Program-made: the position numbers and the translations under genes
Shown here: positions 1-6,050 of the stretch, in pieces
How positions within the stretch are numbered: position 1 is the stretch's first letter
How the letters are laid out: the number at the start of each line of letters is the position of its first letter
The notes under the pieces: model-generated
What the model was told of the DNA's origin: nothing
What the model saw: the letters and a program-made list of their open reading frames with translations, nothing else
Databases searched by the model: none
DNA from: Gemmatimonadota bacterium
Lineage (GTDB): Bacteria; Gemmatimonadota; Gemmatimonadetes; Gemmatimonadales; Gemmatimonadaceae
NCBI GenBank assembly: GCA_947475795.1
Contig: CANJOX010000084.1
Span: 1 to 10,492 of the forward strand
Length of the DNA stretch: 10,492 bases
Reading direction: 5' to 3'

Positions 1-1
1 A

Positions 2-2833
2 GGCGTGCGCGGTGTGCGGCGCGTGTCCAGCAGTTCGTACGACGACTTCGCCAGCCTCACGGTGGAGCTCGAGGAAGGCGCCGATGTGCAAATGGCGCGG
101 TTGGCTATTCTCGAACGGCTCGAGTTGCTGCGCGCCGACTTGCCCCCCGGCGCGATCCCGCCCACCGTGGCCAATTACGTGCCCGAGGGATTGGAAGAAG
201 CGCCGCTCATGTCGCTGTCGGTGTTCGGACCGTACACGTCGGGTACGTTGCAGAAGCTGCTCGACGAGCGCGTGAGTCCGCGGTTGGGCAGTATTCCCGG
301 CGTGGCCGGCGTGCAGGTGCGCGGCGGGACTGACATGGGGGTGTCGGTGTCGTACGATCCGGTGCAGCTGCGACGGATCGGCATTTCACCGCAGCGATTG
401 TCGGAAGCGATTGCGGGCGCGCGCATGGTGCAGGCGTTGGGTGCCCTCAATCGCGGCAGCGATCCGGCGCATACCACGACGCAAAATGTGGTGCTGCGTG
501 ACCAGCCCACGGCACTGGGCGACCTGCAGGCGCTGCCGGTGCGCGGGCCCGGTGCTCGCGTGTTCCGTCTGGGTGAGCTGGCCACGGTGCGTGCCGACGA
601 GGATGCCCGCGGCCGGTTCTTCCGTATCGATGGCGAGCCCGCCGTGGCGGTGGAGATCTCGCGGCACCCCGGGGCCGACGCCATCAAAACAGCGGCGGCG
701 CTCCGGGCTGCGATCCAACAGCTCGCGCTGACCATGCCGCCAGCGGTACGGCTCCGCATCAACAACGACGAGAGCGAGGAGCTGAAGGAGGAGCTCGACG
801 ATCTCGCCCTGCGCAGCACGATTGCGTTCGGTTGTGTCCTGCTGGTGCTGGCCGTGACGCTGCGCCGTTGGCGCGCGGTGGCGGTGGTGATGGGCACCAC
901 GGCCGTCGCCATCGCGGCCACCGCTCTGTCGCTCTATCTGTTCAACATGCCCGCCAACCTGCTCACGCTGGCCGGGCTGGGCATGGGTGTCGGCATTCTG
1001 GTGCAGAACGGCCTCGTGGTGGTGCAGCGCCTGAGCACTGAACCAGATACGCCCGACGGCCGCGCGCGTGCCACGCAGCGCATCATGCCCGCGATCATCG
1101 GCAGCACCCTCACCACGGCCGTGGTGCTCTTCCCGTTCCTGTATCTCCAGGGTGACACCCGCGCGGCGTTCGTCCCCTTCGCGGCCGCGTTCGTACTGGC
1201 GCTGGGGTGGAGCGTGTTCACGGCGCTGCTGGTGGTGCCGGCGCTGGGAAGCGGCGTCGCGGCGGCGCACACCGCATGGCCGGTGCTGCGGCGCGGCTAC
1301 GCGCGGGTGCTCGTGCGTCTGCTGCGATGGCGCGCCGCCACAATGGTCGTGGCGGTGGCGGTGCTGGCGGTGCTCACGTGGGGCTTCGTAAAAAAGGTGC
1401 CGCGCTCGTCGTTCGGTGGATTTGGCGAGCGGCGCACGTCACTGAGCGTGGGGTTGTCCTTCCCGCGTGGCTCCGACCCCGTCACGCTCGATCGCGGCAT
1501 GGCCGAGTTTGAACGGCTGGTCGTGGGGCGCCCGGAGATCGAACAGGTGCGGGCGGCGGCGCGTAGTGGCACGTCGGCGCAGATGTCGGTGCTCTTCACC
1601 CGCGCGGGTGGTGTCACGGGCGTGCCGCTGGAGCTGCAGGAGCTGCTGACGCAGCGGGCGGTCCTGATCGGCGGCGCCAGCGTCAACGTAGTGGGCGACG
1701 GCCCCGGGTTTTCAAGCGGTGGTGGGGGGACGAGCTTCGCCACCTTTCGTCTGCAGGTACGGGGCTACTCGTACGACGGTGTGGGTCGCGTGGCCGACGA
1801 TCTCAAGGCGCGCCTCGAGCGCATCACCCGCGTGCGCGAAGTGCGCATCAGCAGTGGCGGCTACTTCGGTGGGGAGCGCGGCTACCAGGTCACACTCGAG
1901 CCGGATCGCGCTGCACTCACGCGGTATGGACTGAACGCCTCGCTGCTGGCCGGTGCAATCGCCCGCGAGGTGCGGGGTCCCGTGGGGCAGCAACTGCTCG
2001 AAATCGGCGGCGAGGAACTGCCGGTCACGGTCAAGGCGGCCGGCGCGCGTGATCGCAGTCTCGACGAACTGCAGGACGCCTTGGTGCCCACGTTCACGGG
2101 GGCGCCGGTACGCATCGGGGATGTGGCGCGCGTGGACGCGCGCGAGGCGCTCAGTGCGGTCGTGCGTGAGGACCAGCAGTACATCCGCCAGGTGTCCTAC
2201 GACTTTCGCGGTCCCGCGAAGCTGGCGCGCCGCACCCATGCGGCGTTCATGAAATCACTGGCCGCGCCGGCGGGCTACGCCATCGTCGATCTCACCGAGG
2301 GCTCACCGTTCGAGCGTGACGAAAGTGAGCAGGGCCTGTATCTCGTCTTCGCCCTCGGCGTCGTGCTGGTGGTGCTGGCGGTGGCGCTGGTGTTCGACTC
2401 GGTGTGGGGGGCTGCGCAGGTGTTCCTGTCGCTGCCGCTGGCGATCGGTGGGGTGGTGGCCGCCTTCTGGCTGCTGCAGGTGGCGTTTACCCGCGAGGCG
2501 GCGGTGGGCGTGATCCTGGTGATCGGGCTGGCGGTGAATCAGGCCATTCTGCTCGCCGATGCGGCCCTCGAGAAACGACGCGCGCTCGGCGCCGCCGGGC
2601 TCGAGACGCGGCTGCACGCGGGGCAGGTGTTGCGCGCCGCCCTCGACCGTGCCGGGATGATCCTGGTCGTGACCCTCGCGGCGATGGCGTCGCTCATCCC
2701 GCTCTCGGTGGGCACCGATGCCACGCGGTTGTTCGGCGCCATCGCCTTGGCGACCGCGGGTGGCACGGTCGCCGGCACCCTCGGCGTGCTGTTCGTGATG
2801 CCGGCGCTGCTGGTGGGGCGACGGGTGCGGTAG
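2..2833 (+). CDS. RND-family efflux transporter permease subunit (5' end outside window)
   Basis: Inner-membrane permease of the resistance-nodulation-division superfamily (AcrB/CusA-like), which normally works in a trimer with a periplasmic adaptor and an outer-membrane channel to export drugs, metals or other solutes. Seen, numbering from the GTG at base 5: porter-domain sequence at about 1-265, hydrophobic TM2-TM6 at about 270-412, TM7 at 446-460, a second porter half at about 470-760 with a Gly/Ser-rich stretch near 566-576, and TM8-TM12 at about 776-936. This duplicated layout is typical of the family. The reading frame is open to the left edge and homology begins mid-porter, so roughly 60-75 N-terminal residues including TM1 lie upstream; the GTG at 5 is not the real start. 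Odd: TM4 reads ILVQNGLVVV, with Gln334-Asn335 where AcrB has Asp407-Asp408, and TM10 reads GLAVNQAIL, with Asn where AcrB has Lys940. Substrate cannot be read from the sequence. The gene ends in TAG, and no hairpin terminator is visible before the convergent cytochrome gene. Confidence 0.93.
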   Translation, partial: GVRGVRRVSSSSYDDFASLTVELEEGADVQMARLAILERLELLRADLPPGAIPPTVANYVPEGLEEAPLMSLSVFGPYTSGTLQKLLDERVSPRLGSIPGVAGVQVRGGTDMGVSVSYDPVQLRRIGISPQRLSEAIAGARMVQALGALNRGSDPAHTTTQNVVLRDQPTALGDLQALPVRGPGARVFRLGELATVRADEDARGRFFRIDGEPAVAVEISRHPGADAIKTAAALRAAIQQLALTMPPAVRLRINNDESEELKEELDDLALRSTIAFGCVLLVLAVTLRRWRAVAVVMGTTAVAIAATALSLYLFNMPANLLTLAGLGMGVGILVQNGLVVVQRLSTEPDTPDGRARATQRIMPAIIGSTLTTAVVLFPFLYLQGDTRAAFVPFAAAFVLALGWSVFTALLVVPALGSGVAAAHTAWPVLRRGYARVLVRLLRWRAATMVVAVAVLAVLTWGFVKKVPRSSFGGFGERRTSLSVGLSFPRGSDPVTLDRGMAEFERLVVGRPEIEQVRAAARSGTSAQMSVLFTRAGGVTGVPLELQELLTQRAVLIGGASVNVVGDGPGFSSGGGGTSFATFRLQVRGYSYDGVGRVADDLKARLERITRVREVRISSGGYFGGERGYQVTLEPDRAALTRYGLNASLLAGAIAREVRGPVGQQLLEIGGEELPVTVKAAGARDRSLDELQDALVPTFTGAPVRIGDVARVDAREALSAVVREDQQYIRQVSYDFRGPAKLARRTHAAFMKSLAAPAGYAIVDLTEGSPFERDESEQGLYLVFALGVVLVVLAVALVFDSVWGAAQVFLSLPLAIGGVVAAFWLLQVAFTREAAVGVILVIGLAVNQAILLADAALEKRRALGAAGLETRLHAGQVLRAALDRAGMILVVTLAAMASLIPLSVGTDATRLFGAIALATAGGTVAGTLGVLFVMPALLVGRRVR

Positions 2834-2859
2834 CTACTCCGGTCCGTTTGCCGCGTGAC

Positions 2860-3282
2860 CTACTTGTGCGACAACGTCCACACGTACGCCGCCACCGCCT
2901 GGATCTGCGGATCGGTCAGCGCCATCCGCCCGCCGCGGGCGCCCATCGCGTTGGGGTGTGTCGGATCCTTGATCTTCTCCTTCGGCACGCCGCTCACGAT
3001 GATCCCCACGATTTCCTCGAAGCTCCCCGAGGTCATCTGCAGGAACTTCGGGCCAGTGAGAGCCGGGGCGTTGGTGGCGCCGACGCCCTTCACGCCGTGG
3101 CACCGCTGACACGAGCCCGTGTTGAAGATCGAGTCCCCCATGGCCACGGCGGCGGCGGTCACGGCCGCCGGTTTGGCCACCTTGGCGTCAGGGGTCGGCG
3201 TCATGCTGGCCGCTCCGCCGCCGGACGACTTGCATGCGACCGCGAGGGTGGACAGCAGGGTGAGTGCGAGCAGACGGCGCAT
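2860..3282 (-). CDS. Small c-type cytochrome, probable lipoprotein
   Basis: A 140-residue single-heme cytochrome c, expected to carry electrons on the periplasmic side of a membrane. Seen: a short N-terminal signal with two Arg and a hydrophobic stretch ending in LAVAC, so Cys17 fits a lipobox and would be lipidated. A Gly/Ala/Pro/Lys-rich tether follows at about 18-47. The heme-binding CQRCH is at residues 58-62 (bases 3097-3111), and the C-terminal helix LTDPQIQAVAAYVWTL is at 122-137. Met113 is the likeliest distal axial ligand by spacing; Met120 is the alternative. The start is the ATG that gives a complete signal peptide; no good ribosome binding site precedes it. The gene is divergent from the dehydrogenase and convergent with the RND gene, from which it is separated by 26 bp. 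Its redox partner is not encoded nearby, so its pathway is unknown. The fold is certain; the lipoprotein call is probable. Confidence 0.92.
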   Translation of the reverse strand: MRRLLALTLLSTLAVACKSSGGGAASMTPTPDAKVAKPAAVTAAAVAMGDSIFNTGSCQRCHGVKGVGATNAPALTGPKFLQMTSGSFEEIVGIIVSGVPKEKIKDPTHPNAMGARGGRMALTDPQIQAVAAYVWTLSHK

Positions 3283-3349
3283 GAGGTTGGTGGGCTGAGG
3301 GGAGGGGGGTGACCGAAGCGCTAAAGTGCACCGGTCGCGTCCGATCGGC

Positions 3350-3355
3350 TATCCT
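3350..3355 (+). promoter_or_regulatory. Possible -10 element (TATCCT) for the dehydrogenase gene
   Basis: TATCCT lies six bases before the ATG at 3362, in the 79-bp gap between the divergent cytochrome and dehydrogenase genes. A transcript starting about seven bases after this hexamer would begin at the ATG itself, giving a leaderless mRNA. This agrees with the lack of a Shine-Dalgarno sequence there. No convincing -35 is seen (TGCACC sits at 17-bp spacing). A possible -10 for the opposite strand (TTTAGC, reading right to left near 3321-3326) lies in the same gap. Confidence 0.35.
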
Positions 3356-3361
3356 TCCCGC

Positions 3362-4234
3362 ATGACTGCTCTCGCGTATCTCGGCACGGGGCTGCTTGGC
3401 AGCGGCTTCGTGGAAGCCGCCTGCGGCCGCGGCGACTCGGTGACCGTGTGGAACCGCACCATCGACAAGGCCCGCGCCCTTGCGCCGTTCGGCGCGATCG
3501 TCGCCGACGCGCCGGCCGATGCCGTGCGTGGGGCACGCCGCGTGCATCTCGTGCTCAAGGATGATGCCGTGGTGGAGCAGGTCGTCGCGCAGCTGCGCCC
3601 CGGGCTGTCTCCCGACGCAATTATCATCGACCACACCACCACGCAGCCGGCGCTCACCGCCGAGCGCGCCACGCGGCTGAACGCCGAGGGCGTGCACTAT
3701 CTGCACTGTCCTGTGTTCATCGGGCCGGCGGCCGCGCGACAAAGCCAGGGGATCATCCTCGCCGCCGGCCCCACCGCGCTCTATCACGCCGTGAAAGACG
3801 CCCTCGGCCGCATGGCCGCCCGTGTCGAGTATTTCGGCGAGCGTCCCGATCTCGCGGCAGCCTACAAGCTGATGGGCAATGCCTTCATCATCGGGCTGGG
3901 CGGTCTCCTCAGCGATGTGTTCAGCATCGCCCAGGGGAGCCAGGTCACCCCGACCGACGCGCTCGCCCTGCTCGATTTCTTCAATCCCGGCGCCATCTTG
4001 GCGGGACGGGGCAAACAGATGGCCGCCGGCAATTTTGCGGCCAGCTTCGAGCTCGAGATGGCGCGCAAGGACGTGCGGCTGATGCTGGAAACGGCGGGGG
4101 CCCTGCCGCTGGCGGTGCTGCCGTCGCTGGCCGCGCGCATGGATGCCGTGATCGCCGAGGGGCACGGGCAGGAGGATTTCGGGGTGATTGCCCGCGACGT
4201 CATCCGCGCCGCATCGGGCGGCGGGCGGTCGTAG
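3362..4234 (+). CDS. NAD(P)-dependent oxidoreductase, 3-hydroxyisobutyrate dehydrogenase-like
   Basis: A 290-residue cytoplasmic dehydrogenase of the beta-hydroxyacid dehydrogenase/6-phosphogluconate dehydrogenase superfamily, which oxidises or reduces a small hydroxy acid, aldehyde or imine with NAD(P). Seen: an N-terminal Rossmann motif GTGLLG at 8-13; WNRT at 30-33 after the second strand, where Asn-Arg often favours NADP(H); the IIDHTTTQP segment at 88-96, in place of the usual D-x-S-T; and the helical half with YKLMGNAF at 168-175, where Lys169 matches the family's catalytic lysine and Asn173 the conserved Asn. Odd: the substrate loop reads HCPVFIGPAAARQ instead of the family's APVSGG type, so the substrate probably differs from 3-hydroxyisobutyrate. 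A GTG at 3326 in the same frame would add 12 residues ahead of the Rossmann strand. The ATG at 3362 was preferred because the protein then begins right at beta-1. Length is normal for the family. No metabolic partner gene is adjacent. Confidence 0.9.
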   Translation: MTALAYLGTGLLGSGFVEAACGRGDSVTVWNRTIDKARALAPFGAIVADAPADAVRGARRVHLVLKDDAVVEQVVAQLRPGLSPDAIIIDHTTTQPALTAERATRLNAEGVHYLHCPVFIGPAAARQSQGIILAAGPTALYHAVKDALGRMAARVEYFGERPDLAAAYKLMGNAFIIGLGGLLSDVFSIAQGSQVTPTDALALLDFFNPGAILAGRGKQMAAGNFAASFELEMARKDVRLMLETAGALPLAVLPSLAARMDAVIAEGHGQEDFGVIARDVIRAASGGGRS

Positions 4235-4264
4235 GCGGCGGGGCGGGGACGCATTAGCGTTCCG

Positions 4265-4270
4265 TATCTT
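4265..4270 (+). promoter_or_regulatory. Possible -10 element (TATCTT) for the secreted propeller gene
   Basis: TATCTT stands 15 bases before the ATG at 4286, in the 51-bp gap after the dehydrogenase stop. Transcription would start around 4276-4278 and leave only some 8-10 bases of pyrimidine-rich leader without a Shine-Dalgarno motif. No matching -35 was found at 16-18 bp. It resembles the TATCCT before the previous gene, which is the main reason to list it. Confidence 0.3.
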
Positions 4271-4285
4271 CCACCCCATCCGCCC

Positions 4286-5554
4286 ATGCGCTCTTCCTGC
4301 GTTTTCGCGATGCTGGCCGCGGTCGCCCTCCCGGCGTTGTCCCGCCCGGCAGCCGCTCAGGTCCCCACCCGCACGCTCGCCAAGCCGGTGGCCGAGTACG
4401 CGGAGCCCTTCTCGCAGCTCTCGGCCGTGCGAGAACTCAAAGATGGCCGGCTGCTGGTCGTCGACAGCCGCGACAAGCTCGTCCAGCTGATCAACCTCGC
4501 CACGAATAGCGCCGCCAAGGTGGGCCGCGAGGGATCGGGCCCGGGCGAGTACGGGTTGCCTACGCAGCTCTTCGCGATGCCGGGCGATAGCAGCGTCATT
4601 TTCGACCCGCTCAACCAGCGGTATCTCACGGTGCATCCCGACGGGAAGCCGGGGGCCTCGTTCCGCGTGGGTGACGAGAGCGCGGGGCCGCCGCCCGGTC
4701 CGCCGCGTCCGCCGCAAGGGCCGCGCCCGCCCGCCGGCGCACAGGGTGGTGCGCAGGTCATCCGGATCGGTGGCCTCGGGTTCGGGATGCCGCGCGCCTC
4801 CGATGCTCGCGGGCGGCTCTACTTCGAGGGTGGCGGCCTGTCGATGGGGCCGAACGGTCCCGTGACGGCCGATACCGCGCCGATTGTGCGGTACGACCGC
4901 GCCACGAAAGCCGTGGACACGCTGGCGTGGGTGCGCCTGCCCAAGAACAACGCCTCGGTGAAAAGCAGCGGCAGCGGTGGGAATCAGCGTATGGAGGTCC
5001 GCATCGGGGGGCGCACGCCGTACCCGTCTCGTGATGGATGGACGGTGCTGGCCAACGGCACGCTCGTGATTGTCCGGGTGGCCGACTACCACCTGGAGCT
5101 CGTGTCTCCCACGCGCGTGGTCACGCGGGGGCCGGCTGTGGCGCACACGCCGGTCGCCGTGGGGAACGCGGAAAAGCAGGAGTACCGCGACGCCGCGAAG
5201 AACACCGGCGGGATCGCGATCATGCGTACCGAGGGCGGCCCCGGCGGCGCGCAGACGCGGGCGAGCAGCGGTCCGCCGCCCTTTGAGGAGCCGGCTGAGT
5301 GGCCGGCCACGAAGCCACCCTTCAGCGCCAGCGACATCTTTGCGGCGCCCACCGGCGAGATCTGGGTGGCCCGGAACCGCGCGGCGTCGGATGCGGTTCC
5401 CTCATATGACGTCTTTTCACCGGCCGGCAGCCTGACCAGCCGGGTGTTGCTCCCGAAGAAGACGCGGGTGGTCGGGCTCGGCGCCGGCGGCGCCGTGTAC
5501 ACCGTCCGGCTGGACGAGGATGACCTGCAGTACCTCCAGCGCTTCCGGCGCTGA
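4286..5554 (+). CDS. Secreted beta-propeller-like protein of unknown function
   Basis: A 422-residue exported protein, function not known. Seen: a signal peptide at residues 1-24 with a hydrophobic core and an AAA-Q cleavage site. Repeated strand-turn patterns of the six-bladed (NHL/SMP-30-like) propeller type follow, for example AVRELKDGRLLVVDSRDKLV at 47-66, then GREGSGPGEYG at 80-90, ARGRLYFEGGG at 174-184, GWTVLANGTLVIVR at 251-264, and ASDIFAAPTGEIWVARN at 348-364. The GxxGSGPGEY signature is common in extracellular propeller proteins of Gemmatimonadota and Bacteroidota (recalled family knowledge, not checked). A Pro/Gly-rich segment at 134-151 interrupts the fold after the second putative blade and may be a flexible loop. 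A 40-residue Gly/Pro/Ser-rich part lies at 306-345. No catalytic residues or C-terminal sorting signal are recognised. The start gives a complete signal peptide; no ribosome binding site is clear. It could bind a ligand or scaffold other surface proteins, but that is a guess. Confidence 0.85.
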   Translation: MRSSCVFAMLAAVALPALSRPAAAQVPTRTLAKPVAEYAEPFSQLSAVRELKDGRLLVVDSRDKLVQLINLATNSAAKVGREGSGPGEYGLPTQLFAMPGDSSVIFDPLNQRYLTVHPDGKPGASFRVGDESAGPPPGPPRPPQGPRPPAGAQGGAQVIRIGGLGFGMPRASDARGRLYFEGGGLSMGPNGPVTADTAPIVRYDRATKAVDTLAWVRLPKNNASVKSSGSGGNQRMEVRIGGRTPYPSRDGWTVLANGTLVIVRVADYHLELVSPTRVVTRGPAVAHTPVAVGNAEKQEYRDAAKNTGGIAIMRTEGGPGGAQTRASSGPPPFEEPAEWPATKPPFSASDIFAAPTGEIWVARNRAASDAVPSYDVFSPAGSLTSRVLLPKKTRVVGLGAGGAVYTVRLDEDDLQYLQRFRR

Positions 5555-5565
5555 CCGGCATCCGC

Positions 5566-5577
5566 TAAGCTTATCCG
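5566..5577 (+). promoter_or_regulatory. Possible -10 region before the small membrane protein gene
   Basis: TAAGCTTATCCG is the only A/T-leaning patch in the 55-bp gap between the propeller stop and the next ATG. Either TAAGCT or TATCCG could serve as a -10 element, the second resembling the TATC hexamers before the two preceding genes. No clear -35 is present, and the signal may be chance. Confidence 0.25.
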
Positions 5578-5597
5578 CGTCACCGTTCTGAACCTCC

Positions 5598-5603
5598 GCG
5601 AGG
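5598..5603 (+). promoter_or_regulatory. Ribosome binding site GCGAGG for the 60-residue protein
   Basis: GCGAGG ends six bases before the ATG at 5610 and contains the GAGG core of a Shine-Dalgarno sequence. It is one of few recognisable ribosome binding sites in this window and supports the reality and start of the small gene. Confidence 0.5.
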
Positions 5604-5609
5604 CTCCTC

Positions 5610-5792
5610 ATGCCGTTCTTTTCGTATCCCGCCAACGCCGATTGGCTCCTGCCGATCATCAAGCTGCCGCTGATGCTCATTTCGGCGATTTTCAGCCTGA
5701 TCGTCGCCATCGGTCCCATCGGTCAGGTGGCGCTGGTCACGGTCATCATTGCGCTCTTCGCGAAGAACATCATGGGCCCGGCGCGTCCGTAA
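5610..5792 (+). CDS. Small hydrophobic membrane protein, 60 residues
   Basis: Not recognised as a known family. Almost the whole chain is hydrophobic: a first segment at about 12-34 (LLPIIKLPLMLISAIFSLIV and following), a Gly-Pro turn at 35-36, and a second segment at about 37-51 ending in a Lys-Asn boundary. It could form a two-helix hairpin in the inner membrane or one long bent helix. Lys18 and Asp11 are the only charges before residue 52. Evidence that it is a real gene: a GAGG ribosome binding site six bases upstream, codon use with G/C third positions like its neighbours, no competing open gene on either strand in this gap, and a strong hairpin terminator 22 bases after its TAA. It may be its own transcription unit or the tail of the propeller transcript. 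Function unknown. Confidence 0.72.
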   Translation: MPFFSYPANADWLLPIIKLPLMLISAIFSLIVAIGPIGQVALVTVIIALFAKNIMGPARP

Positions 5793-5814
5793 CGACGTAA
5801 CACCGTGCTGACGG

Positions 5815-5849
5815 AACGGCCCGCTGCGACTTGGTCGCAGCGGGCCGTT
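5815..5849 (+). terminator. Hairpin transcription terminator
   Basis: A perfect 16-bp inverted repeat: the left arm at 5815-5830 (AACGGCCCGCTGCGAC) and the right arm at 5834-5849 are separated by a three-base TTG loop. It lies 22 bases after the TAA of the small membrane protein gene and ends in TTT followed by GCGTT, so the U-tract is short but present. The left arm opens with AA, so the hairpin may have weak activity on the other strand as well. It separates the middle block from the signalling block to the right. Confidence 0.85.
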
Positions 5850-6050
5850 TGCGTTGGGGCCTGCCGTGCCGGCGCTCACGCGAGGCGACTGCCGGTGGTG
5901 CCGGGCGCAGGCCCGTAGTGAATAACAATTAATGCAGAAGCGGTCGCTTTCAGAGCGGAAAAGCCTCGTCCAGCAGCGGCATGAGAGGCCACTATTCAAC
6001 ACAACGAAGCCCCATCCGGGGACCGTCCACCTTTTCTCGCCGAGTCCGAC
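5850..6050. other. Gene-free stretch, likely promoter region of the signalling operon
   Basis: About 200 bases between the terminator and the next start codon with no supportable gene. The first 65 bases are GC-rich. An A/T-rich patch, TGAATAACAATTAATG at 5919-5934, stands out sharply from the surroundings. A second milder one, CACTATTCAACACAAC, lies at about 5990-6005. Either could hold the promoter and a regulator site for the four-gene run that starts at 6051. I could not fit a convincing -35/-10 pair, and there is no clear Shine-Dalgarno sequence before 6051. Confidence 0.4.

Noticed and set aside
386..1270. A 294-codon open frame on the minus strand inside the RND gene
   Set aside because: Very Arg/His/Gln-rich low-complexity translation with no recognisable fold, opposite a well-conserved transporter.
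2360..2400. Tandem-looking GTGCTGGTGGTGCTGGCGGTGGCG pattern
   Set aside because: It encodes the Val/Leu/Ala-rich TM8 of the RND permease with biased codons and is explained by the protein.
2404..3312. A 302-codon plus-strand frame covering the RND end and the cytochrome
   Set aside because: Overlaps two well-supported genes in a different frame or strand and translates to Gly/Arg-rich sequence without motifs.
3326..3361. GTG at 3326 as the dehydrogenase start
   Set aside because: It would add 12 non-family residues before the Rossmann strand. A G-rich sequence lies upstream but at poor spacing (about 14 bases). The ATG at 3362 fits the family start better, although this is not certain.
3188..5146. 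A 652-codon open frame on the minus strand
   Set aside because: It runs antisense across the end of the cytochrome gene, the dehydrogenase and the propeller gene, all of which have clear protein signatures. Its translation is rich in His, Arg and Gly with no domain, as expected for the reverse complement of a GC-rich coding region.
5946..5964. Short inverted repeat GCTTT/AAAGC in the gene-free region
   Set aside because: Only five paired bases with a nine-base loop and no T-run; not distinguishable from chance.
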